This document shows, piece after piece, positions 43,403-53,040 of a stretch of DNA of 64,000 bases. The DNA is taken from contig DDTQ01000011.1 of assembly GCA_002344125.1 (NCBI GenBank), positions 455,245-519,244 on the forward strand, read 5' to 3'. The notes beneath the pieces are model-generated. The model made no database searches. It saw nothing but the letters and a program-made list of their open reading frames with translations, and had not been told where the DNA came from. This DNA is from Ignavibacteria bacterium UBA2360 (lineage in GTDB: Bacteria > Bacteroidota > Ignavibacteria > Tepidaquicellales > OLB5). Each line of letters begins with the position of its first letter. Position 1 is the stretch's first letter. The position numbers and the translations under genes were made by a program.

Positions 43403-45625
43403 ATGCAAAACATTCAAAGAAAAACCACTTCCCACACGGGAGAAACAAAAATCAAATCACCAAGAGATGGCAGCAGCTTTAAAGGCTATTCGTTTATTAT
43501 TATTATTGCTATAATAATGCTCGCGGGTATTTTTCAGCCTGCGGTAACGTATTCGCAGATGTTCTGGAACCATGCAGGAAATTTCGGCGGAACGAGATAC
43601 GCTGCGGCTCCAAATTCATCCTCACTCAACATCACAGGTAGTTTTACGTTCGAGTGCTGGGTTTACAAGACAGCCTCCGGACTGGGTTATCTCATGCATA
43701 AAGTAAACGGCACCAATACCGGGTATTCATTGTATATAAATTCCGGAGGCTCGGTAACAATTGGAACAAATGGCGCACAACGGCTTTCAAGCAATATAAA
43801 TGTTCCCGAAAATGCATGGACACATATTGCGGCAACATATTCTGCGGGCTCAACTTACACTATATATATAAATGGTGTGAACGCCGGGACCGCTTCATCA
43901 AATTCCAATCCGCTTTCAAATACAGATTCACTGCTGATAGGCAAACGTGAGAACGGTTTCAACTTCCCGGGATATATGGATGAAGTACGGATCTGGAACA
44001 GAACACTTACGCAATCTGAAATACAGCGCAGCATGCGCACATCACTGGGCGCAACCGGCGGTAATTACAGCGGACTTGTTCTGGCATTGACATTTCAGGA
44101 TGAGAACAGCAACGGAACCATTTTCAATTTTACTGACTGGTCAGGCAACGGCAATACTTCTTACAACAGGGGCGTTACCGCCGTAGATCACAGCAACAGG
44201 CCAAGCAACATTCTTTCGCTGAACGAGGCACTGGATCTGGATGGGACCAACAGCTATTTTGCCGTGCCAAACCATTCAAGTTTTGATCTCAATGGTGAAT
44301 CAACATTTGAAGCATGGGTTTACATGGAGAACTTTATCAGCGGACAGGGTCAGAATATACTATCTAAGGGTATTTCAAATGACGGTTACTCAATTTTTGT
44401 AACAACGGGCGGAATACTGGGATACAGAATAAATTCTACATCCGCATCAACCGGTTACGCTATGCCGGTAAGGCGCTGGGTTCATGTGGCAATCACAATT
44501 GACGCGGCTAACCTGGTAAGGGCTTATGTGAACGGTACGCAGGTACACAGCGCAACAAGAACAACGCTGATTTCAAACAACGATTCCTTGTTTATAGGTA
44601 AATCAAACTCAGGCGGATATTTTAACGGATATATTGATGAGGTCAGGATATCAAAAATTACAAAGACGCCGGCGCAGATAAATGATTACTTGTACAGGTC
44701 TGTTGATGCCGCAAACGACCTTCCCGGAACCGATATAGTTTGGAATTTTGACGGTCTGGCAAGAGATAACGGCAATCACGGCACTCGCGGTTACTTCAGG
44801 GGTAATGCGCTGTTTTCAAATCCGGCAACCCAGAATAACGTTCCGGTATCCCCGCTGGTAAGAGCTGATAATAACAATTTCACCGCAGGATATAACATTA
44901 AAACTTCAACAAGAAGAATTCCGGAAACAGGAACATCGGGAAATATGACCGATGACTCGATCGTAATTTCGGGAAACTCCGTAATTTCAGATATTAATTT
45001 ATTTGTTGGAATTAACCATACTTATGATGCCGATATTGACATGGTCCTTATTGGGCCGAATGGAGATTCCGTACTGGTGTGCGCTGATTTCTTTGCAGCG
45101 GGAAATAATGATAATATAGTTACAATATTTGATGATAATGCAGACAGCTCACTTGTTAATAACAGATACGTAGATGTTTCCACCAGAATAAAGCCGCTTA
45201 ACAACATGAACACTGCTTTTTCGGGTGATAACCCCAATGGTGTATGGAGACTAAGGATAAGAGATGATAATATCAGCGATACGGGAAGGATGTACGTTTG
45301 GGGCCTGCAGATAAATAACTCGCCGCTTGTGGGTGTGCAGAGTGTTTCATCTGAAATTCCGGTACAGTATGAGCTCAGCCAGAACTATCCTAATCCCTTC
45401 AACCCCGTAACAAATATCCGGTTCAGCATTCCCAAAGAAGGCTTTGTAACGCTGAAAGTGTTTGATATTACAGGAAGAGAAGTAAGAACGCTCATAAATG
45501 AAGATCTTGGTGCGGGGAAATACAACATTGATTTCAGCGGTGCCGATCTTGCCAGCGGTGTATATTTTTACAGGATGGAGACGGGTTCGTTTTCAGAAGT
45601 GAAGAAGATGATACTGGTAAAATAA
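43403..45625 (+). CDS. Secreted double-LamG, P-domain, T9SS type A protein
   Basis: The 740-aa paralogue of 39436 has an unusually long charged N-terminus (about 27 residues) before the hydrophobic signal segment (SFIIIIAIIMLAGIFQPAVTYS). The first LamG (about 50-210) has FECWVYKTASG and MDEVRIWN. The second (about 280-430) has FEAWVYMENF and IDEVRIS. The P domain (about 520-645) has DINLFVGINHTYDADIDMVL and GVWRLRIRDDN. The type A end has SQNYPNPFNPVTNIRF and VKKMILVK. aggagtaaaaa precedes the ATG. Confidence 0.92.
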   Translation: MQNIQRKTTSHTGETKIKSPRDGSSFKGYSFIIIIAIIMLAGIFQPAVTYSQMFWNHAGNFGGTRYAAAPNSSSLNITGSFTFECWVYKTASGLGYLMHKVNGTNTGYSLYINSGGSVTIGTNGAQRLSSNINVPENAWTHIAATYSAGSTYTIYINGVNAGTASSNSNPLSNTDSLLIGKRENGFNFPGYMDEVRIWNRTLTQSEIQRSMRTSLGATGGNYSGLVLALTFQDENSNGTIFNFTDWSGNGNTSYNRGVTAVDHSNRPSNILSLNEALDLDGTNSYFAVPNHSSFDLNGESTFEAWVYMENFISGQGQNILSKGISNDGYSIFVTTGGILGYRINSTSASTGYAMPVRRWVHVAITIDAANLVRAYVNGTQVHSATRTTLISNNDSLFIGKSNSGGYFNGYIDEVRISKITKTPAQINDYLYRSVDAANDLPGTDIVWNFDGLARDNGNHGTRGYFRGNALFSNPATQNNVPVSPLVRADNNNFTAGYNIKTSTRRIPETGTSGNMTDDSIVISGNSVISDINLFVGINHTYDADIDMVLIGPNGDSVLVCADFFAAGNNDNIVTIFDDNADSSLVNNRYVDVSTRIKPLNNMNTAFSGDNPNGVWRLRIRDDNISDTGRMYVWGLQINNSPLVGVQSVSSEIPVQYELSQNYPNPFNPVTNIRFSIPKEGFVTLKVFDITGREVRTLINEDLGAGKYNIDFSGADLASGVYFYRMETGSFSEVKKMILVK

Positions 45626-45759
45626 TGAAATGTCGAATGTGAAACGTCAAACGTGAAACGTAAGATGGAAATACAAAGATGAAACTAAGGAGTGAAAATA
45701 CCGGATTTTATCTATCCGCCGGGCAATTTAACGGGAGAGATTACAAAATCAATAAGAAC

Positions 45760-45845
45760 TAACAATTAATTAATGTTTTGGAAATAGAAGTCTGGGTGCC
45801 CGCCCGCGCCCCTGGAACAAGGCGGGTGGGCATGACAGACAGGAG
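45760..45845. repeat. Palindromic repeat just upstream of the DUF3592-like gene
   Basis: gtgcccgcccgcg and ggcgggtgggcat form the arms of a hairpin at about 45797-45833, followed at once by gacagacaggagaaataac, the ribosome-binding region of the next gene. Before it, 45626-45760 contains gtgaaacgtcaaacgtgaaacg-like short degenerate repeats. These also follow the genes ending at 39345 and 43257. Confidence 0.55.
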
Positions 45846-45852
45846 AAATAAC

Positions 45853-46416
45853 ATGAACTTAGATAAATACGATAACGCAATCGACAAAACCTTTAATACT
45901 GTAAACACTGTTTATAGTGCGGGCAGAAGAGTTGGTTATGTGGTTATGGGTTTGTTTTTTACGGTAACAGCGGTAATTTTATTCGCCGCAGGGGTATATT
46001 TATATAAAACCAGGATAAATGAAGCCGCAACATTTACAAAAACCACAGGAATTGTTACAGAGCTTAGGGAAGTAAAGGGTAATGCAGAAGTGGGCACAAC
46101 TTATAAGCCAATATTAAAGTATAAAGATAAAAGCGGTAAAGAGTATATTTACACTTCTGCGAATTCCAGTGACCCGCCTGCGTATGATATAGGCGAACAG
46201 GTAGAGATGTTTTACAATGAATCAAAGCCCGAAGAAGCGTTCATAAATTCCGTTTGGGAAAAGTGGACAGGAACGATAGCGCTTTTTATATGCGGGGTTG
46301 TGGTGTTCCCTATCGGGGTATGGATGATATTCTCGGGGTTCAGGAGGAATAAGCCGCCGAAGAATATGAGTTCTGGTCCCGCAAGCGGATCTTCATCGTA
46401 TGTGAGTATTGGGTGA
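45853..46416 (+). CDS. DUF3592-like membrane protein
   Basis: From ATG 45853 (aggaga 5-10 nt upstream) the product is 187 aa. The frame continues upstream through the palindromic repeat but that part would encode a Pro/Arg-rich peptide of repeat origin. Two membrane helices (about 28-50 and 145-168) bracket an extracytoplasmic domain with TGIVTELREVKGN, YKPILKYKDKSGKEYIYTS and DIGEQVEMFYNESKPEEAFIN. This is the pattern of DUF3592 proteins, which have no known function. Confidence 0.8.
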   Translation: MNLDKYDNAIDKTFNTVNTVYSAGRRVGYVVMGLFFTVTAVILFAAGVYLYKTRINEAATFTKTTGIVTELREVKGNAEVGTTYKPILKYKDKSGKEYIYTSANSSDPPAYDIGEQVEMFYNESKPEEAFINSVWEKWTGTIALFICGVVVFPIGVWMIFSGFRRNKPPKNMSSGPASGSSSYVSIG

Positions 46417-46429
46417 GTTACTTTCTTAG

Positions 46430-46670
46430 CTCTCCTCCTTTCGAGAAATCACGGAGTGATTTCGAAGTCTGCACCTGCCGGCGGCATGGCCGCTTTAGCG
46501 GGATTATGGAGGGGAAAGAGACGGGCTGCAAGCCCGGCTATGGGGTGGTATAAACAAAACCTGAAAACAAAAAAGTTACCACCCCTGCATCAAATACCTT
46601 GCGGTATTTGCTGCTGTCCCCTCCTAAAATAGGTCCAAAGGACTCCGTGGGAGAGGGGAGCAAAAAGCAG
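46430..46670. repeat. Intergenic hairpin-repeat cluster, includes a composite two-stem repeat
   Basis: The gap holds gaaatcac...gtgatttc (about 46443-46464), a ggctgcaagccc stem (about 46528) and a composite repeat at about 46575-46668. In the composite, accacccctgca is followed by a perfect CAAATACC/GGTATTTG stem, then cccctcct and an imperfect ggagagggg arm with an aggtcc/ggactcc inner stem. No gene before 46780. Confidence 0.7.
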
Positions 46671-46779
46671 TACTTAAGGAACGCTAACTAAAACGTTCAG
46701 TAATTTTATCAATTCAATAAAAATCACAATTCCGGGCTTTTATTTATATACAGTTATAATTAATTTTATCAAAATTCAC

Positions 46780-47352
46780 ATGGGAATATTAAACAGCATA
46801 TTCAAAGGATTTCACCAGGTTATCAACGGCGGCAAAGATGTGCTTGCGCCGGTCGAAGGAATTGAATTTGAAGATTGGGCGAAGGCGAATGCCGGGATAG
46901 CTTCGGGGAAATCAGTGGATGAAATTGTGAAGCAGCTTGGTGTTGACCGACCAAGGTGGGATAGGACTAACGAAGAATGGCTTGCCAGAATGAAAAATGA
47001 CAAGACATTTACTCTCTCCATGAAGTACGCATCTGTATTCAACAAAAACGCGGCGGGTAACCTGCCGCAGAAAAAGGATTTCAACGACCAAACTTATCCC
47101 ATTGAAAAGTATGCTGAGGTAACGGTTGCAATGGAATTCCTTGGCAAGCAGGGCAGAGACGCGCAGGATGTGCTGAAAGATTTCGGGCTCACGGTTGCGG
47201 ATTATTCAAACTTAGGCAGCTACTATACAAAGAAAATTTTTATGAGCCCTATGGGGCTTGGTGTGAAATTCCAGAACCATATTGTGGAATACCGCGCGAA
47301 GTATGAGAAGATCATACAGGAAGACGGCACACATGATGATATAAAGTTTTAA
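46780..47352 (+). CDS. Uncharacterised cytosolic protein, paralogue of the 170-aa protein at 54479
   Basis: The 190-aa protein shares two blocks with 54479: EGIEFEDWAKANAG to PRWDRTNEEWLARMKND (about 27-72) and FLGKQGRDAQDVLKDFGLTVADYSNLG (about 120-148). It ends HDDIKF (compare HKDLEF). I believe related proteins are filed as a DUF family in Bacteroidota (DUF6620, from memory and unverified). It has no signal peptide. It sits between the LamG/SBBP block and the Ycf48-propeller block, with its paralogue at the other end of the latter. Confidence 0.8.
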   Translation: MGILNSIFKGFHQVINGGKDVLAPVEGIEFEDWAKANAGIASGKSVDEIVKQLGVDRPRWDRTNEEWLARMKNDKTFTLSMKYASVFNKNAAGNLPQKKDFNDQTYPIEKYAEVTVAMEFLGKQGRDAQDVLKDFGLTVADYSNLGSYYTKKIFMSPMGLGVKFQNHIVEYRAKYEKIIQEDGTHDDIKF

Positions 47353-47380
47353 GAAAAATATTGAAAAATAAACTTGTTTT

Positions 47381-47410
47381 AAAAAGCTACTTTTGAAAGC
47401 AGCTTTTTTT
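47381..47410 (+). terminator. Rho-independent terminator
   Basis: AAAAAGCT/AGCTTTTT stem (47381-47388 with 47401-47408) followed by T residues, 28 nt after the preceding stop. Confidence 0.65.
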
Positions 47411-47435
47411 ATACCCGTTTTCGCTATACAAAGTA

Positions 47436-47467
47436 TTGCTTTTAGGGGGGGGGGTAGGTTATATTTG
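47436..47467 (+). promoter_or_regulatory. Putative promoter with a G10 tract between -33 and -7 elements
   Basis: TTG (47436-47438), a run of ten G (47445-47454) and TATATTTG (47460-47467) lie in order. The -7 box fits TAnnTTTG and the 21-nt gap is near the usual spacing. A slippage-prone tract in the spacer would change promoter geometry. The leader to ATG 47738 is ~270 nt and includes a TTTTGCCT/AGGCAAAA hairpin (47672-47692). No gene lies in 47353-47737. Confidence 0.5.
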
Positions 47468-47737
47468 TGATAACTAATTAATTCACAAATGGGCTTCCTT
47501 AGTTTTGTAATAGCTTTTTGTAGAAAAATGAAGTCCCTTTCATTGTTAAATCACTATGTACAAAATTCAAGCTTTAAGAGCAGAATTATAGCCGTGAAGA
47601 ATTATTGCAGATTGCGGTTACAATTTCTGTTTTAATTTCTGCACACGTTATAAAATTATTATACTAAATAATTTTGCCTGCTTTAGGCAAAAATTGTTTT
47701 GTTTAAAAATTTAATTGTTTAATTAAATATAAGTTTT

Positions 47738-49000
47738 ATGAAGAAACTATTTTACATATTATTCGCCATTTCATTGTTTCACCAGTGCACAAGTGCACAG
47801 TGGGTATTGCAAGTAAGCGGAGTTAATACCAGTCTGCTTGATATTGATTTTATAAATGAAAATACAGGCTGGGCTTGCGGTGATGGTGGGGTTGTTGTAA
47901 AGACCACAAACGGCGGAGTTAACTGGGTACAGCAAAATACCGGACTTTTTAAAAGGCTTGAGGGCATTGATGCCGTTGACGCCAATACAATTTATAGCGT
48001 CGGCTGGTTTCAAACCATTATTAAATCAACCAACGGCGGAAGCAACTGGCAGGTCATCAGAGATGGTCCATCGGGTGTTGGTTCAACATTTTTTAAATGT
48101 TTTTTCCTGAATGTAAATACAGGGTGGCTGTTGAGAAGCGGAGGGGGATATGTTTTAAAAACGACAAACGGCGGGATTACTTTTGATTCAGTATTCACAA
48201 ATAATAGTTTTAACAGGGATATTTATTTTAAGGACGCAAACACAGGTGTAATTTGTGGTGACGGTGCATGGATAATCCGATCAACCGATGGCGGTGTAAG
48301 TTGGGCGCAAATACCACTGCCATTATTAACAAGCGCTCCCAATTTGTATAGAATTAGTTTTGTGGGTAACACGGGATGGACTATCGGTGAAGGCGGTGAA
48401 TCAGGGTTAGGCAGAATGGTTTTCAGAACAACAAATTTTGGAATTTCCTGGGACAGCATTGCAAGGGTGCCTTACCCGAATAATGAGCTAATATATTCAG
48501 TCTTTTTCGCTAACAACAATACCGGTTATTGCGGCGGTACTTTTGGGCATATTTTTAAATCAACCAACGGTGGAATTAACTGGTACCAGCAAAACGTGCC
48601 GATAAATGGATTTAGAAACGACTTCTGGTTTCCAAATGATAGTACCGGATGGGTAGTAGGTGGAGGCGGATATATACTTAGAACTACCAATGGCGGAACA
48701 TATTTGGCAATAGAGCCTATAAGCAATAATATTCCGAATGAATTCAGATTATTCCAAAACTACCCCAATCCTTTCAACCCCGTTACAACTATTGAATTTG
48801 AATTGCCAATAGAGGACAATATTAAAATATTGGTACATGATATTTTGGGAAGAGAAGTTCACAGGATAAGTGAAAACAGACTGAAAGCAGGAAAATATAA
48901 ATTTGAGTTTAATGGTTTGAATTTAAGTTCCGGGATATACTTTTATACAATGTATTACACAAAAGGGAAGATAACTAGAAAAATGATTCTAAATAAATAG
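47738..49000 (+). CDS. Secreted Ycf48-like beta-propeller with T9SS type A domain
   Basis: The 420-aa product has a signal peptide with a Cys (MKKLFYILFAISLFHQCTSAQ; processing could be SPase I after SAQ or lipidation at Cys17). Blades with NTGWACGDGG and STNGGSNW-type turns fill 22-335. The type A domain is complete (FQNYPNPFNPVTTIEF, SSGIYFYTMYYTKGK and a terminal RKMILNK). It is a tandem paralogue of 49128 and lies behind the G10-tract promoter candidate. Confidence 0.92.
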   Translation: MKKLFYILFAISLFHQCTSAQWVLQVSGVNTSLLDIDFINENTGWACGDGGVVVKTTNGGVNWVQQNTGLFKRLEGIDAVDANTIYSVGWFQTIIKSTNGGSNWQVIRDGPSGVGSTFFKCFFLNVNTGWLLRSGGGYVLKTTNGGITFDSVFTNNSFNRDIYFKDANTGVICGDGAWIIRSTDGGVSWAQIPLPLLTSAPNLYRISFVGNTGWTIGEGGESGLGRMVFRTTNFGISWDSIARVPYPNNELIYSVFFANNNTGYCGGTFGHIFKSTNGGINWYQQNVPINGFRNDFWFPNDSTGWVVGGGGYILRTTNGGTYLAIEPISNNIPNEFRLFQNYPNPFNPVTTIEFELPIEDNIKILVHDILGREVHRISENRLKAGKYKFEFNGLNLSSGIYFYTMYYTKGKITRKMILNK

Positions 49001-49056
49001 AAAAAATATGTTTCGTGTTCAGAAAAATATAAGTATATTTATACTCACGCAAATAG

Positions 49057-49093
49057 AGGGCTTCCCCTGAATAAAGGGGCAGTCCTTTTTTTG
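49057..49093 (+). terminator. Rho-independent terminator
   Basis: A G/C-rich hairpin (cccct/agggg core with flanking agggc...gtcct pairing) is followed by seven T residues between the two propeller genes. Confidence 0.7.
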
Positions 49094-49127
49094 TTTGATA
49101 AATGCATAATTTTAATATAATAATTTT

Positions 49128-50363
49128 ATGAAGAAAGCAGTTTACATATTACTCACTATTTCTTTGTTTCACCAGTGCGCAGGTGCGCAGTGGGTATTAC
49201 AGCAGAGCGGAACAAACCAGATATTATATGACTTACACTTTGTTAACGAACAAACTGGTTGGGCAATTGGACTTGGCAGTACCATTTTAAAAACAACCAA
49301 TGCTGGGTTAAACTGGTTTCAGCAGCAAAGTAATCTTAGCTCACCCCGTAATTTAACAGGAATTGATATGCTTGACGCTAATACAGGATATATTGTAGGA
49401 CAGGCCGAAGCTATTTTAAAAACTACCAACAGCGGGAGTAACTGGATAGTATTGAGGGAAATGCCAGTAGGGCAGGGAAACAGTTATAATGATGTGGACT
49501 TTCTTAATACACAAACCGGGTGGGTTTGCGGTTTTGTGGGGCTTACCATGATAACAACGAACGGTGGTATTAAATGGGATTCAGCTTTTACAGGAAACAG
49601 TGGTCCGTTAAGAAACATAAAATTTGTCAATGATAACACAGGCTGGTTAGCCGGAGATGTAGGATACTTGCGGAAAACAACCAATGGAGGCATAAATTGG
49701 TTTTTCCAGTTTTTTGGAACTTTTTCGGATTATTGGTATAATTCACTTTGTTTTATTAATGAAAACACAGGATGGGTTGCGGGATATAACACAATAATGT
49801 TTGGTACAACTGATGGCGGAGATAACTGGGACACTCTTTCGTTGGTGAATGGAATATGCGTGGATTTTATTAATTCTCAAACCGGATGGACGGGTTCAGA
49901 AAATGGCAAAATATTTAAGACAACCAACGGAGGATATAACTGGTATGAGCAAACATATCCTGCAGTGGGAGGCTTTGTAACTGATATATTTTTTGCAAAT
50001 GATAGTGTTGGATACTCAACATCAGTGTTCCAGATTTTAAAAACGACAAACTCCGGTGGCGCATTTGTTAGCATAACTAATAACTCTAATGAGGTCCCAA
50101 GAGAGTTTTCATTAAAACAAAATTACCCAAATCCATTTAATTCAGAAACTACTATTGAGTTTCAGATAATGAGTGAGGCCAAGGTTAGACTTGAAATATT
50201 TAACTCAATAGGACAATTAACTGAAATAATTATCGAACAGAATCTGAAAACAGGTTATTATCGTTCAAATTGGAATGCTACAAATTATCCTAGTGGAATA
50301 TATTTTTACAGACTTACCGCAAATAACTATATTGAAACTAAAAAAGCGATATTAAATAAATAG
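49128..50363 (+). CDS. Secreted Ycf48-like beta-propeller with T9SS type A domain
   Basis: The 411-aa product has nearly the same signal peptide as its neighbour (MKKAVYILLTISLFHQCAGAQ). Propeller blades (NTGYIVGQAE, TTNSGSNW, NTGWLAGDVGY) cover 22-325. The sorting domain has KQNYPNPFNSETTIEF, where the last Pro of the hallmark is replaced by Ser, and a terminal KKAILNK. A terminator separates it from the paralogue before it, so both may have their own promoters. Confidence 0.92.
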   Translation: MKKAVYILLTISLFHQCAGAQWVLQQSGTNQILYDLHFVNEQTGWAIGLGSTILKTTNAGLNWFQQQSNLSSPRNLTGIDMLDANTGYIVGQAEAILKTTNSGSNWIVLREMPVGQGNSYNDVDFLNTQTGWVCGFVGLTMITTNGGIKWDSAFTGNSGPLRNIKFVNDNTGWLAGDVGYLRKTTNGGINWFFQFFGTFSDYWYNSLCFINENTGWVAGYNTIMFGTTDGGDNWDTLSLVNGICVDFINSQTGWTGSENGKIFKTTNGGYNWYEQTYPAVGGFVTDIFFANDSVGYSTSVFQILKTTNSGGAFVSITNNSNEVPREFSLKQNYPNPFNSETTIEFQIMSEAKVRLEIFNSIGQLTEIIIEQNLKTGYYRSNWNATNYPSGIYFYRLTANNYIETKKAILNK

Positions 50364-50505
50364 AGAGGAGGCAGGCTATGTTCAATACGGGTTAAGAAGC
50401 GAAAATTATTTAATTTAAACCATTTGGTGATTTAAATTAAAAGGCAGGCAGCAAGGCTATATATATTACGTTCGCGCGAAATTATATAAAAATTCACTTT
50501 TTTAC

Positions 50506-50540
50506 AAAAGGAATCTATCCTTTTGCCTGCCATTTTTATT
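50506..50540 (+). terminator. Rho-independent terminator
   Basis: AAAAGGA/TCCTTTT stem with a 5-nt loop, nested inside a longer GGCAGGCA/TGCCTGCC pairing with an arm near 50440, then a T-run. Confidence 0.65.
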
Positions 50541-50594
50541 AACTATTCAAATTTAACTAATGTTTCTATTTAATAACATATAAAAATTTTAACT

Positions 50595-53012
50595 ATGAAA
50601 CGGATAAAAACATTCTTCACAACACTGTTTCTTCTTTTCATAATAATTTCTTCTCAGTTAAATTCTCAATGGCTATATAACTTCAAATGTGGTATGTCTG
50701 ATACATTCAGCGTACCGGGCTCAACGGCGATTGGTTCCGGGATGACAAAACCAATGTCAACTCTACCAATGAATGATACATCTGCATATTTCAGGGTATT
50801 GTTGGTGTATGTAGAGTTTAAAGGTGATACCGAAGGTGATGACACATACTGGCAGGATGGCAATCCGCCTACGTATGCTGATGATCTTTTTGCTCCGGTA
50901 AAATCAACAGGTTTAAATGCGTATTCAGGTTATTATATAAGCGATTACTTTAATAAGATCTCAAATGATAAATTTGATATGATAGGAGACGTAAAACATA
51001 TTATTCTTAACAAAACATATTCTGACTATTCTACTTCCGGTAATTGTTATGCAAATGCTATGCTTGACGTTCTGAGAACATTGGACACAAGTAGTAACCC
51101 CGCATATAAAGTCAATTGGCCGAGATATGATTTATGGAGGTATAATTCATCGACACAAGAATTTGAAATGATTGATGATGGTTATATTGATATGATCTAT
51201 ATACAATTTAGAAAAGAAAATATGTGCGGCATGGTATCCGGGGGTTATGGTTATTTGGGAGTTGATTACACTACCATGAACAACAATAAGCAGATAGACC
51301 GAAGAGGTTTGCATCCTTTAGGTTCCGGTGTAATGGGTATTAATGGCTGGAAAATGCCAATCGGCGCCGCAATCGGTTACTTCAGGCATGAATATTGCCA
51401 TTACACACTTGGCAACCACAGACCATATAGCACTATCGCCGGAGGAGATGGCACTGAAACTGCTTTTGGCTATGAACTTGGATTTGCTCCTCAAGATCTG
51501 ATAACAGTCGGTTTGGCAGATGTTACAACATACACAGGTTCAACAAACAGTTTTACGCTTGAAGATCTGCAAACAACAGGCGAAGTTTTAAAAGTACCCA
51601 CAACAAACAGCGGCGAGTATTTTCTGGTATCCAACAGGAGAAGAATTGCGGGTGACGGACCGTATACCTGGGATTGTAACATGGCAGGTGATACTGCGAT
51701 GGGCGAGCCGTTTAAACAATATGTTGATTATAGTAAGGGGTTATACATATATCATGTTACAGGAGGTAATGATTATCAATCAATGGTCGATCTTGAATGC
51801 GCAGACGGCTTATGGAACTGGGGTTTAAACGGCACTTCAACGCCGGATTGGGATGCGGGTCAGATATTGCCTGTATTTTACAAAACAGGTATAGGCAGAA
51901 ATGATGATGATCCTTCAACAGGATTGTCAAGCTCAACCAGAATGTTAAGCAGGGACGGTCACAGTGTTGCCGACTATACATACTCAACCGGTACCGGCTA
52001 CCACAACAAATGGTTTACAATAGGCGAAAGGCACACTTCATTGGGAGATAAAGGAGTTGACAGGGTTTTTTCAAATCTGGAAGAACAATATTGCTCCCGT
52101 GAAACTATGGGTGATAGATGGGATGCCTGGTCAATTGGCTATAACCAGGTTTTCAGTCCGTATTCAAGTCCGAATACCAAGGATAGAAGCGGAAATCAAA
52201 CGGGCATTTTCATCATTTACGATGGATTATCAAGCAACACAGCTACAGTTAAGGTTTATCAGGCAGCAGCAAATACATCAGAAGAAGAAGATATCCTCGA
52301 AGCTACGCCGCCATCAAAGCCAATGCTTTACCGCCCGGTCGAAATTTTTAATTGCAACGGTACTATTGGTTACCCAAAAATAGTTTGGGATAATAATTTA
52401 GAGCCTGATATGTTAAGAAGCGGGTCCAGAGATGAATTTAAAAGATATAAGATATACCGGGCTGTTTCTCATTATTCCGGGATTGCACCTTCAAACTATA
52501 CATACCTGAATACTTATGATGATTACACACCCAATGATACAGCAAACTTTATAGATAATAATGTTCTAAATGGCACAATAATCTATTGTGGTTTAGGCGG
52601 TCAATCAGGCAACGATACTTATTACAGGTACAAAATAGTTGCCGTTGATAAATATGATGATGAATCAGTTCCATCGGATTTTGTTTCCATCAGAGGTCAT
52701 TCAATTATTCCGGATAGCCCGAATTTTAGTACTAACGAAAATCCAATGAGCTTTGCTCTGGCTCAAAATTATCCAAATCCGTTCAATCCTACAACTGAAA
52801 TTAAATTCGAGCTGCCGCAGAATACTTTTGTAACATTAAAAGTTTATAATGCTGTTGGTCAGGTTGTAGCTGAATTAGTTAACAATGAATACAAAAACGC
52901 AGGCAGATACTCGGTCAGCTTTGACGGTACTAAGTTAGCCAGTGGTATTTATTTTTATTCAATAGAAGCCGGTCTTTACAAAGATGTTAAAAAGATGGTT
53001 TTGATTAAGTAA
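50595..53012 (+). CDS. Secreted zinc metalloprotease (M6-like) with T9SS type A domain
   Basis: The 805-aa product has a signal peptide (1-25). A catalytic domain holds HEYCHYTLGNH: His265, Glu266 and His269 form HExxH, and His275 sits where the third zinc ligand is found in M6/metzincin-type enzymes (usually Asp in M6). The helper glycine is one position later than usual. Residues 60-130 (RVLLVYVEFKGD, YISDYFNKISNDKFDMIGDV) match the N-terminal part of M6 domains. A fibronectin-III-like segment (~590-710) and a type A domain (AQNYPNPFNPTTEIKF and VKKMVLIK) follow. It is probably a secreted protease. Confidence 0.85.
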   Translation: MKRIKTFFTTLFLLFIIISSQLNSQWLYNFKCGMSDTFSVPGSTAIGSGMTKPMSTLPMNDTSAYFRVLLVYVEFKGDTEGDDTYWQDGNPPTYADDLFAPVKSTGLNAYSGYYISDYFNKISNDKFDMIGDVKHIILNKTYSDYSTSGNCYANAMLDVLRTLDTSSNPAYKVNWPRYDLWRYNSSTQEFEMIDDGYIDMIYIQFRKENMCGMVSGGYGYLGVDYTTMNNNKQIDRRGLHPLGSGVMGINGWKMPIGAAIGYFRHEYCHYTLGNHRPYSTIAGGDGTETAFGYELGFAPQDLITVGLADVTTYTGSTNSFTLEDLQTTGEVLKVPTTNSGEYFLVSNRRRIAGDGPYTWDCNMAGDTAMGEPFKQYVDYSKGLYIYHVTGGNDYQSMVDLECADGLWNWGLNGTSTPDWDAGQILPVFYKTGIGRNDDDPSTGLSSSTRMLSRDGHSVADYTYSTGTGYHNKWFTIGERHTSLGDKGVDRVFSNLEEQYCSRETMGDRWDAWSIGYNQVFSPYSSPNTKDRSGNQTGIFIIYDGLSSNTATVKVYQAAANTSEEEDILEATPPSKPMLYRPVEIFNCNGTIGYPKIVWDNNLEPDMLRSGSRDEFKRYKIYRAVSHYSGIAPSNYTYLNTYDDYTPNDTANFIDNNVLNGTIIYCGLGGQSGNDTYYRYKIVAVDKYDDESVPSDFVSIRGHSIIPDSPNFSTNENPMSFALAQNYPNPFNPTTEIKFELPQNTFVTLKVYNAVGQVVAELVNNEYKNAGRYSVSFDGTKLASGIYFYSIEAGLYKDVKKMVLIK

Positions 53013-53040
53013 GTAAATGCTGATATAATATTCACCAAAT

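Noticed and set aside
45778..45852. Upstream extension of the DUF3592-like gene
   Set aside because: The extra 25 codons come from a palindromic repeat, and a good aggaga site precedes ATG 45853.
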